This document shows positions 34,368 to 41,243 of a DNA stretch of 64,000 nucleotides, in pieces; within the stretch, counting starts at the first letter, position 1; each line of letters begins with the position of its first letter. The stretch is taken from contig KE159549.1 in assembly GCA_000403215.2 (NCBI GenBank), positions 1-64,000 on the forward strand. Direction: 5' to 3'. Under the pieces are notes generated by a model, which saw only the letters and a program-made list of their open reading frames with translations, did no database searches and had not been told where the DNA came from. The stretch comes from Lachnospiraceae bacterium A4 (GTDB lineage: Bacteria > Bacillota > Clostridia > Lachnospirales > Lachnospiraceae). The position numbers were made by a program, and so were the translations under genes.

Positions 34368-35852
34368 CTACTTCTTAATTAGTCGTTTCATTTTTGGAAG
34401 TATGAAACTCCCTAACAAATATAAATTACACAGATATACAAATAGATTTCCAATATACGAATAAAGCGTAAATCGCCCTTTCGTGAGAACCTGTGCAGAG
34501 AATGTCTTGGTATCAGACTGAAAGTAATCGGTCTGTGCCAGCACACTGCCTCTAAAATCTGAAACAATCGACATTCCTTTATTTGTATGTCTGATTATAT
34601 TACTTCCATTTTCAACCCCACGCACAATCGCAGTCTTGGCAGCTAATAATGTCATTTCTTTCCAGTCCGAAGCTGGAACAATTAGTATATCTACATTATC
34701 TCTACCTGCCTGCTGAATTTTGGACAAAAATGCCATGTCAGAACATATAAACGGCGCAATTCTGCCATATTCTGTATCAAAACTTTTTAGTATTCCATCT
34801 CCTTTTTGACACAATTCTCCGATTGAACGTCCATGCTTAAAATATTCTGATATAAGTTCTCCTTGTGGATTAAATGCTGCCGTTTTATTTTCCTTTAAGT
34901 CCACATAAGGGGTTTTCACCAGTAACGAAACAATCAAATAGACTTCTTCCTGTTTTGCCAGATCCGACGCTCGTTGCAGCAGCAGATCTTCATCTTGTTT
35001 TAGAACCGCTCCATTCAGTTCAGACCAAAAGACAATCTTTGCACCTGCTTGTGCTTCCAACTCGGTTTTTAGGAAAAGTTCATCAGCTGCTGATGATAGT
35101 TTACTCCTTGCATTGGTAATATTTTCATCCGTAAATGTATTGGTATAAAATGTAGAATATACATCTTCATCATTATTTAACAGCTCTGAAATCGGAACAG
35201 TTACTCCAGCGATTCGAATACTTTTATCTGAATTTCCTGCAAAATGAAACATAACAACTCCATAGACAAATACCAAGCCAATTACAGAACCATATACGAT
35301 TATGTATTTTCTGATGTATTCTTTTTGGTTTTTATTGTTCCAAATCCATATCACCACTGCCGCCGTCCAATACATTAAAAAGGTGATTCCGTAAATCCCT
35401 GTTACAGTTACCAGTTGTAACAGATATAGATTTTGGTATTGTGTATAAGCGTCAGACAGCCCGCCCAATATAGGGTATATCAGATAAATGATATACTCTA
35501 TAGACACCATTATACTTGCAAAAATAATAGTATTTTGAAATCTCATTTTTGATTTTGACCAGTAGATATATGGTAAAACTTTCAGAAAAGACAGCAGGAT
35601 TGCTACTATTATACATATCTTTATATCCATTCCAATGGCTCTCCAAAACTGGACAATAAAACCAGTGGCATATATTGAACTAATGATAAGGCAGACTTTT
35701 CGAGTAGGATTCAGATAAATCATACATAGAAACAAAATTGGATAAATCCACGCAAAAATCGGAATACACCATTCTCCGTTAGACATTATATAAACTAAAA
35801 AACTAAATATTATGAAAACTGCAAAGTATTTATTTTCTAAAGTTTTTTTCAT
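34368..35852 (-). CDS. Lnt-like membrane protein with nitrilase (CN-hydrolase) domain
   Basis: A 494-residue protein with about six membrane segments in residues 1-200, an external nitrilase-fold domain (210-455) and a final membrane helix. This is the layout of apolipoprotein N-acyltransferase. Candidate catalytic residues are Glu in FWSELNGA, Lys in SEYFKHGRS and Cys in APFICSDMAF. Lnt N-acylates lipoproteins in Gram-negatives; low-GC Gram-positives usually use other systems. The gene is strongly AT-rich and followed on the same strand by another membrane-protein gene upstream. N-acylation is an inference from fold order and catalytic triad. Confidence 0.78.
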   Translation of the reverse strand: MKKTLENKYFAVFIIFSFLVYIMSNGEWCIPIFAWIYPILFLCMIYLNPTRKVCLIISSIYATGFIVQFWRAIGMDIKICIIVAILLSFLKVLPYIYWSKSKMRFQNTIIFASIMVSIEYIIYLIYPILGGLSDAYTQYQNLYLLQLVTVTGIYGITFLMYWTAAVVIWIWNNKNQKEYIRKYIIVYGSVIGLVFVYGVVMFHFAGNSDKSIRIAGVTVPISELLNNDEDVYSTFYTNTFTDENITNARSKLSSAADELFLKTELEAQAGAKIVFWSELNGAVLKQDEDLLLQRASDLAKQEEVYLIVSLLVKTPYVDLKENKTAAFNPQGELISEYFKHGRSIGELCQKGDGILKSFDTEYGRIAPFICSDMAFLSKIQQAGRDNVDILIVPASDWKEMTLLAAKTAIVRGVENGSNIIRHTNKGMSIVSDFRGSVLAQTDYFQSDTKTFSAQVLTKGRFTLYSYIGNLFVYLCNLYLLGSFILPKMKRLIKK

Positions 35853-35887
35853 TTTTATAACGCTCTCCTAAATATTGATTTTGGGCT

Positions 35888-36559
35888 CTATAGTAAATAA
35901 CCTATAGCAATAAAAAGATAGCTATACAAGCATTTCCTGTTTAATCTTAGATACATTATACCGCTAAGAATAGAAAATATCATCGTAGAAATTCCGTTCC
36001 ATATTTCAAGTCCTACTCCTCTTGATACGAAATGCATTGCGCCCCATGTCATAGCCAATATAACACCGCCAAAAGGAATTGGACTTTCTTTTTTCAACAA
36101 GGTTTCAATCGCTTTTTGCCCATATATGATGATTAGAATAACAAGCATTACCTCAAATATATAGTATAAATACTGCGCACAAAATTGGAATACAGTTTTA
36201 TTTTGTGCTTCTCCGATAATCTTTAATGTATGCCAATCAATGAAAGTCATAATTTTGCAGCCAATGAAACAAGCAAGCGTTACGATCCAACTTTTCGAGG
36301 AAATCTTATCCATTTTGCTTTCCCTTACTGGAAAATGATAATGCTTCCTTGAAAAAGGCAGGAGAACACCAATGAAAAACGCCCACATAAAAACCGTTAT
36401 GATACAATGAATACTTCTTTGCTGCATTGTATAATTCTGTATATCTACATGCAGAAATATAACTTCAATTGCAAATATTGACAGAAGTTCAAGCATAAAT
36501 GCTCCAAATGAAAGTAAACTCAGCCATAAATATTTTGTCCATTTTACTTCTTTATCCAT
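35888..36559 (-). CDS. Multi-pass membrane protein, possibly CPBP-related
   Basis: A 223-residue hydrophobic protein with five or six membrane segments. The block PIPFGGVILAMTWGAMHFVS resembles the His-containing helix of the CPBP (CAAX-protease-like) family, but the preceding EExxxR motif is not seen, so protease activity is doubtful. It lies 35 bp upstream of the Lnt-like gene on the same strand with its own ribosome site (AAGGAGAG), so the two may be an operon. I do not recognise the exact family. Confidence 0.6.
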   Translation of the reverse strand: MDKEVKWTKYLWLSLLSFGAFMLELLSIFAIEVIFLHVDIQNYTMQQRSIHCIITVFMWAFFIGVLLPFSRKHYHFPVRESKMDKISSKSWIVTLACFIGCKIMTFIDWHTLKIIGEAQNKTVFQFCAQYLYYIFEVMLVILIIIYGQKAIETLLKKESPIPFGGVILAMTWGAMHFVSRGVGLEIWNGISTMIFSILSGIMYLRLNRKCLYSYLFIAIGYLL

Positions 36560-36636
36560 TCGTATTCTCTCCTTATGAAATCCCGATTTCTGTTTATTTT
36601 TGATTTTTTGACAAACTGGAATTTGAATGACTAAAG

Positions 36637-36819
36637 TTAGCTGTTTACAATCGGAGAAATAACAGGTTTTCCATCTTTGTCCAACAGCGGTGTCAATCCT
36701 CCTGCATATGCAACTTTACGAAACACATAATTCACTCCAGTTTCTGTATCTACTAAAATTTGCGTTACATCAACAGTCCCTTGTGAATATACTATCTTAA
36801 ATCGTTCATTCTTAGCCAT
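36637..36819 (-). CDS. DUF6440 family small protein
   Basis: A 60-residue protein starting MAKNERFKIVYSQGTVDVTQ, with TGVNYVFRKVAYAGGLTPLL in the second half. This matches my recollection of the DUF6440 family of short proteins common in gut Firmicutes (function unknown). I chose the ATG at 36819 because TTGGAGG lies 7 nt upstream; a longer frame has no ribosome site. Its leader is nearly identical to that of the next gene upstream (37354). Confidence 0.75.
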   Translation of the reverse strand: MAKNERFKIVYSQGTVDVTQILVDTETGVNYVFRKVAYAGGLTPLLDKDGKPVISPIVNS

Positions 36820-36892
36820 TTTATTTACCTCCAAATAATTTTGATTTCTCTTTATACTTGACCTCTCAAAACGAGAATTTCTCTGTTTCAAT

Positions 36893-37354
36893 TTACAATT
36901 CTTTTCCCATACAAAGAGATTCCGGCATATCTACATACGCACCATAATTAGCAATTTGCTTAAATCCTAACTTTGAATATACATGACAAGATTCCGCTAA
37001 AAGTTCTCCTGTTTCCAAAATCATTTTCTTATATCCCAATTCTTTCGCCCACTCTATTAGTTTAGAAACCAGCTCTGTTCCTATGCCCTTTCCTTGTTCA
37101 TCTGGTATGACAAACACTCTTTTTAGCTCTATTGTATTTTCATCATAAGGACGTATCGAACCACCACCAATCGGATTATTGCCTCGATAGACAACTATCG
37201 CTTCGTTTATTTTATCAATTAGGTTATATTGAGCGTACTTATCTCGTTTAATTATTTTTCCAACTCGCAAATCTAAGTCCTCATCAAGCAACCTGCAATT
37301 TTCTATAAAATCTTTGTTATTTCCATCGCATCTTAAAAATATAATTTCGCTCAT
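36893..37354 (-). CDS. GNAT family N-acetyltransferase
   Basis: A 153-residue GNAT protein with [20 protein letters not shown] as the CoA loop and [14 protein letters not shown] near the end. The N-terminus ([20 protein letters not shown]) and [20 protein letters not shown] resemble the PaiA/YitI-like group often annotated as putative acetyltransferases on mobile DNA. The substrate is unknown. The ribosome site TTGGAGG is part of a leader block repeated before the DUF6440 gene. Confidence 0.85.
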   Translation of the reverse strand: MSEIIFLRCDGNNKDFIENCRLLDEDLDLRVGKIIKRDKYAQYNLIDKINEAIVVYRGNNPIGGGSIRPYDENTIELKRVFVIPDEQGKGIGTELVSKLIEWAKELGYKKMILETGELLAESCHVYSKLGFKQIANYGAYVDMPESLCMGKEL

Positions 37355-37599
37355 CTTTATTTTACCTCCAAAAAATTTTGATTTGTCTGTCTGTGCTAAT
37401 AGAAATTATACCACATTCATTGACGAAGTAAAGAATTTTCATACCGACCTTATCAATCTTCTTGTAATAGAACGATTAAAAAATCCGCCAAAAGAACGCT
37501 TAATAAAACTGAACAAGATTGCCATACCTCAGATATCTCTCTGCCACTTTTGCCTTTTTCATTTGCCGTTCATTTGCCTTTCTGTTCAAAAAATATTTC

Positions 37600-37891
37600 T
37601 TGACATAAAAATAGAATTGTGGTAGGTTAATAAAAAAGTTTAGGAGAACATGGAAATGCAGAACTTACATTTTACAATGAACGATATGTACATGTATTAC
37701 AGACGTACTTAGAAGTAATTGTGTTTCGATTCGATGCACGGTTACGCAGGTAGGTCTGATATGTCTGTGCATGTAAATCGGTAGATGTAAGTTGTAATGA
37801 TGATAGAATGCTTGTAATAGCCGATCGTTTTAGAAGTGCACTGGACATATTGTATGTTTGGTGTATTTTTTTGTTTGGAAAGGAGTTTTTT
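37600..37891 (+). promoter_or_regulatory. Promoter and structured leader with short peptide before a GNAT gene
   Basis: TTGACA (37600-37605) and TAGGTT (37623-37628), spacing 17, start a leader of about 260 nt. It contains a 20-codon frame with ribosome site and two pairings: AACTTACAT (37662-37670, inside the short frame) with ATGTAAGTT (37785-37793), and TGCAC/GTGCA within. Translation of the short frame would block the first pairing, the logic of leader-peptide attenuation. The sequence 37355-37599 upstream shows nothing clear. Confidence 0.5.
37650..37712 (+). CDS. Putative 20-residue leader peptide
   Basis: A short frame with AGGAG just upstream encodes MEMQNLHFTMNDMYMYYRRT. The Tyr/Met/Arg-rich end would be a plausible ribosome-stalling segment. 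Its coding sequence includes one arm of the long-range helix (37662-37670) that would otherwise pair at 37785-37793. It could equally be a chance frame; the combination with the helix and the promoter is what supports it. Confidence 0.45.
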   Translation: MEMQNLHFTMNDMYMYYRRT

Positions 37892-38407
37892 ATGAAATTG
37901 TCAAATGGAACAGAGGTTATTATTAAACCTTATCGTGAAGAAGATGCGGAAGAGATTGTAAATCTAATTCTCAGAAATTTTAGAGAAGTCAATGTAAAAG
38001 ATTACGGGGAAAAAGCTATAGATGCACTCTCTGCCACACATGATGTAAATTGGTTCAAAGGTGTAGCAGAATCCGCACATGTGTATGTGTTTTGGCATGA
38101 AAATAGAATTGTGGGTGTTGGTTCGATATCAAGTTTTTGGGGAAGTCTCACAGAAAGTATACTGCTCACCATTTTTGTGCTGCCGGAATTTCATGGACAG
38201 GGGATTGGCAGCAATATCATTGACACCCTTGAATCCGATGAATTATTTTTAAGAGCAGAAAGAATAGAAATTCCCGCATCAATTACTGCGGTAGAATTTT
38301 ACCGGAAAAAGGGATATGAATATAAAAACGGAATAAAAGAGCTGGATGATGAGCAGCATTACCGGCTGGAGAAATTCAGAAAGATTCGTCAGGAGGAATG
38401 GAGATAA
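37892..38407 (+). CDS. GNAT family N-acetyltransferase
   Basis: A 171-residue GNAT protein from the ATG at 37892, chosen because AAAGGAG lies before it. Landmarks: ENRIVGVGSISSFWG, then LTIFVLPEFHGQGIGSNIID as beta-strand and CoA loop, and AVEFYRKKGYEYKNG. The C-terminus is long and basic-acidic (HYRLEKFRKIRQEEW). It is preceded by a leader that may be inducible. Its stop overlaps the start of a damaged second acetyltransferase gene. The substrate is unknown. Confidence 0.85.
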   Translation: MKLSNGTEVIIKPYREEDAEEIVNLILRNFREVNVKDYGEKAIDALSATHDVNWFKGVAESAHVYVFWHENRIVGVGSISSFWGSLTESILLTIFVLPEFHGQGIGSNIIDTLESDELFLRAERIEIPASITAVEFYRKKGYEYKNGIKELDDEQHYRLEKFRKIRQEEWR

Positions 38408-38580
38408 TGACAATTAGGACAATGAATATCGAAGAGGGCATACACAAAGTGGTATTGGTGGCATTTGAGAAAAATGTATCAGGCAATGCTTTCTGGGAAA
38501 AGGTCGGATTTACGGTAAGGGATGACTTGGTTTATAGAAATAAAAATTTACATCAACTGAAAAGGATTGATTTCATCTAA
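38407..38580 (+). pseudogene. GNAT remnant with internal deletion
   Basis: A 57-residue frame joins the first residues of a GNAT protein (MTIRTMNIEE) directly to the last part of one (GIHKVVLVAFEKN ... GNAFWEKVGFTVRDDLVYRN). The central acetyl-CoA-binding region, about 80-90 residues in relatives, is missing. The fusion is in frame, as after a clean deletion. It overlaps the preceding stop by one base. It cannot bind acetyl-CoA in the usual way. Confidence 0.75.
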
Positions 38581-38593
38581 TACGGAGATTTAT

Positions 38594-39061
38594 ATGGAAA
38601 TAACATTATCAAGGGCAACTATAGACAACGCACAAGAACTACATGCTATGCAGGTTGAATCTTTCAAAGAATTATTGGAAAAATATCAGGATTTTGACAC
38701 CAATCCCGGAAATGAGAGCATGGAAAAAGTAGCAGCACGCTTGAAACAGGATTTTACATTTTACTATTTTATCTGTATCGGTCAGAAGAAAGCAGGAGCG
38801 ATTCGTATTGTTGACTTAAAGGAAAATGGAAAAAACAAAAGAATTTCCCCCATATTTATCTTGCCGGAATTTCAAGGGAAAGGCATCGCACAGAAAGCAA
38901 TCCGGCTGTGTGAAGAGATACATGGAAATGAAAATTGGGAGCTGGACACAATTTTGCAGGAATCTAAAAACTGTTATCTGTATGAGAAAATGGGATATCG
39001 CCGGACGGGCAAAACAGAAGTCATTAATGAAAGACTTACATTAGTATTTTATGAAAAGTAA
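38594..39061 (+). CDS. GNAT family N-acetyltransferase
   Basis: About 155 residues from the ATG at 38594, which has ACGGAGA upstream. Landmarks: FYYFICIGQKKAGAIRIVDL, then ISPIFILPEFQGKGIAQKAI as CoA loop, and NCYLYEKMGYRRTGKTEV at the end. The substrate is unknown. It is the last gene of the acetyltransferase run before the composition returns to that of the backbone. Confidence 0.85.
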   Translation: MEITLSRATIDNAQELHAMQVESFKELLEKYQDFDTNPGNESMEKVAARLKQDFTFYYFICIGQKKAGAIRIVDLKENGKNKRISPIFILPEFQGKGIAQKAIRLCEEIHGNENWELDTILQESKNCYLYEKMGYRRTGKTEVINERLTLVFYEK

Positions 39062-39156
39062 CTGCCGTGTATGTACAGAAGCGCGGCAGAAAGGTTTCAA
39101 AGTGTCTGCATTCACAGACTGCTTTGAAGATATTGTCCCAATGCCATATGATATCT

Positions 39157-39194
39157 CAGGATTTCATGGTTTCTTAGATACCCATGAAATCCTG
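39157..39194. terminator. Hairpin between convergent genes
   Basis: A perfect 13-bp stem CAGGATTTCATGG (39157-39169) with its complement (39182-39194) lies between the plus-strand GNAT gene and the minus-strand YhhQ gene, so it may stop both transcripts. T-runs are weak. Confidence 0.6.
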
Positions 39195-39228
39195 AACTCT
39201 CAAGCGTGTTCTTTTCCGTAAATTCTGA

Positions 39229-39951
39229 TCAGTGGCTTTTGGCGTCAGTGGGAACCGCCTGTTTTTTCTGGTGCAGGTGCCGTGCCAGATACACGAAGGG
39301 CGTGTCCGCAATGCTTGTGGCCACAAAAATAATATAGCTGGCGATAGCAATGGAAATCAGTGTCTTTGTATCATAGGTGCCCAAAAATGCGCCCCATGTG
39401 AACAGGACTGTATTAAGAAGCTGAGATACCAGCGTGGAGCCATTGTTCCGAAGCCACAGAAATTTCTTGGAGTCCCCGAACCTGCTTTTGGTGAACGCCC
39501 ACCATTTATGGTATGCCCACACGTCGAAAAGCTGGACAATGACGTATACAATAATGCCTACCGCCATTAAGCGGGGGGTATTGGAGAAGACTGTGCGGAT
39601 GGCAGGGGATGCAAAATCATTTTCATTTGGCACATACAGCATCCAGGACTGGCTCAAGAAAATGAAGATGACTGAAGTGGCAATCCCAAGGTAAACCGCA
39701 GTCTGGGCGGCTTTTTTCCCATAAAGCTCGCTCAAAATGTCCGTTACCAGAAAGGTTGAGGCAAACAGGATATTGCCCAGCGTCATTTCCATGCCGAAGG
39801 CAGTTACCATAATCAAAACTTCAATATTTGCCGCAATGGTAGCCAGCACAGTCCACAAATACAGCCCCTGCTCCTGAAACAGCCAGAATAGGAACACGAC
39901 GGTCAAAAAAGTAAGGAATAAGGATACCAATAAAAGAATTTCATTCTGCAT
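39229..39951 (-). CDS. Queuosine precursor transporter (YhhQ/COG1738)
   Basis: A 240-residue membrane protein with six to seven hydrophobic helices. FASTFLVTDILSELYGKKAA and the C-terminal SIADTPFVYLARHL are characteristic of the VUT/COG1738 family, whose members import queuosine precursors (preQ0/preQ1, or queuine/queuosine in some bacteria). Its start overlaps the end of the radical SAM gene by 11 nt on the same strand, so the two form an operon and probably one salvage route for tRNA queuosine. Confidence 0.87.
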   Translation of the reverse strand: MQNEILLLVSLFLTFLTVVFLFWLFQEQGLYLWTVLATIAANIEVLIMVTAFGMEMTLGNILFASTFLVTDILSELYGKKAAQTAVYLGIATSVIFIFLSQSWMLYVPNENDFASPAIRTVFSNTPRLMAVGIIVYVIVQLFDVWAYHKWWAFTKSRFGDSKKFLWLRNNGSTLVSQLLNTVLFTWGAFLGTYDTKTLISIAIASYIIFVATSIADTPFVYLARHLHQKKQAVPTDAKSH

Positions 39952-40675
39952 GTTCTACAACACCTCCTACGCCGAAAGCAGTATTTTCCATTAAAATATC
40001 TACCCGGCTGTTTTCTATGTATTTTGGATAAAGTTCTTTGGTGAAACTTGCAATGACACGGGGGTCCGGCTTGATGGGCTTTTTGTTTTCCTGCATAATG
40101 TTGATGCAGACCCGCTCAAAATAGGCAAGGCCGGTTTGGATGTCCCTGTCCATGCTTTCCGCAGTCTGGCCGGGGATGCCTTGCAGCAGGCAGACCTCGT
40201 CAAAATATTCCGCCAGTTCCTCTGGGGAACGGGCGTCAATGCCTTTATCCAGATAGCTTTCCCGGAATAGGGCATCGAAGGTTTCTACGCCGGTTTTCAC
40301 CTTCAGTTCAATCCCATGGGCTGCAAAACGCTTGCGGAATGGAGGAATTGCCTCCCGGTGCCGCCAGTGGCACTCAAAATGCACTTGCGTGATATGGCGC
40401 TCTTTGCAGACTGTTTCAATCAGTGCAAGGGTTTCCTCATCCAAATCCACAAAGCTGCCGGAATTAATCACCTCAAGCTTATGGTGGATGCCAGTGACTT
40501 TTTCAAGCTGTTCCCGGTTCAGGGCAAAATTTGCGCTACTGTCTGGGGAAAAATCAAGATGGTAGTCGCAGAATCGGCACCGTCTCCAAGAACAGCCAAG
40601 CCCCCGCAGCATGACGATTTCACGGGGATTTTTTTCATTGATGACCGCATAGCGGTTTGGGTTAAAATCTTCCAT
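39941..40675 (-). CDS. Radical SAM protein, possible queuine lyase (QueL-like)
   Basis: A 244-residue protein from the ATG at 40675 (AAAGGA upstream; a longer frame lacks a ribosome site). The cluster motif is GLGCSWRRCRFCDYHLDF, that is C-x4-C-x2-C, slightly unlike the usual C-x3-C-x2-C of radical SAM enzymes. Other marks are the early NPNRYAVINEKNPREIVMLR, the GVETFDALFRESYLDKGI strand-turn and QGIPGQTAESM. Radical SAM queuine lyases (QueL) that split queuine to recover preQ1 occur beside YhhQ-type transporters in clostridia; the tight linkage here fits, but I cannot confirm the subfamily by eye. Confidence 0.7.
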   Translation of the reverse strand: MEDFNPNRYAVINEKNPREIVMLRGLGCSWRRCRFCDYHLDFSPDSSANFALNREQLEKVTGIHHKLEVINSGSFVDLDEETLALIETVCKERHITQVHFECHWRHREAIPPFRKRFAAHGIELKVKTGVETFDALFRESYLDKGIDARSPEELAEYFDEVCLLQGIPGQTAESMDRDIQTGLAYFERVCINIMQENKKPIKPDPRVIASFTKELYPKYIENSRVDILMENTAFGVGGVVEHAE

Positions 40676-40799
40676 GGACTTCCTTTCTGTGCAGCTATAA
40701 ATATGCACAATGAATCTCATTATTTATCAGTTCTGGATGCAAGAACAAAGTGGACATGCCCACATCATTTCCTAGTAACGCGGTCTTTCCTATGAAAAT

Positions 40800-40829
40800 C
40801 GAGTAGAGAAGTTTATCTTCCTCTACTCG
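40800..40829. terminator. Strong hairpin upstream of the queuosine-salvage genes
   Basis: Arms CGAGTAGAG (40800-40808) and CTCTACTCG (40821-40829). On the minus strand it precedes the radical SAM gene by 125 bp and no long T-run follows, so it may be a regulatory helix rather than a terminator. Confidence 0.5.
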
Positions 40830-40884
40830 CCGCGCGACCCGTGCGCCGCTTGAGCAGCTTATTTCCTCTGCACGGGTCTGTGCA

Positions 40885-41056
40885 TAAAAAAAGCACGCAG
40901 AACGTGCCCATACAGAAAAACGGTTTTTTCCGGCACAGAGAGCCTGTGCAGAATCCTTCCGTTTTTATATCCCTAGTTTTGTTTAAAGACAGGATGGTCA
41001 CGAACTGTCTTATGAAATTTTGTCTTGCCATACCATGCAGGCAGATTGCCTGTCCG
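40885..41056 (-). ncRNA. Candidate structured leader RNA with terminator (riboswitch-like), minus strand
   Basis: On the minus strand, downstream of a good promoter, the sequence forms in order: CAGGC/GCCTG; AAGACAG/CTGTCTT; a composite stem AAAAACGG/CCGTTTTT (40966-40959 with 40923-40916) enclosing GCACAG/CTGTGC (40949-40944 with 40938-40933); and finally GCACG-ttctg-CGTGC followed by seven T (40907-40885). Helices ending in an intrinsic terminator, upstream of transporter and salvage genes, suggest a ligand-controlled leader. I do not recognise a known class; a preQ1-type role would fit the genes. A free small RNA is the alternative. Confidence 0.45.
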
Positions 41057-41062
41057 CGAGAT

Positions 41063-41091
41063 ATTCTACCACATTAGAACTGCATTTGCAA
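41063..41091 (-). promoter_or_regulatory. Promoter on the minus strand driving the structured leader
   Basis: On the minus strand TTGCAA (41091-41086) and TAGAAT (41068-41063) are 17 nt apart. Transcription would start near 41056 and run toward the radical SAM gene. Confidence 0.6.
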
Positions 41092-41243
41092 GGGGAAAAT
41101 TTATGACATCGTTCTCCCTTATCAATGAACATAGAGAAAAAATAACTGCCGGATTGGCAGCGGATCTCTTGTCGGGGAACCATTGCAGACTGGCTGAAAT
41201 TAAGTTATAATATCTATATCTGATTGGGACAGGAGTGAGCGGC

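Noticed and set aside
40885-41056. Known preQ1-I riboswitch or T-box leader
   Set aside because: The compact preQ1-I hairpin with A-rich tail and the T-box GGTGG-type antiterminator motif were not found; the structure stays unclassified.
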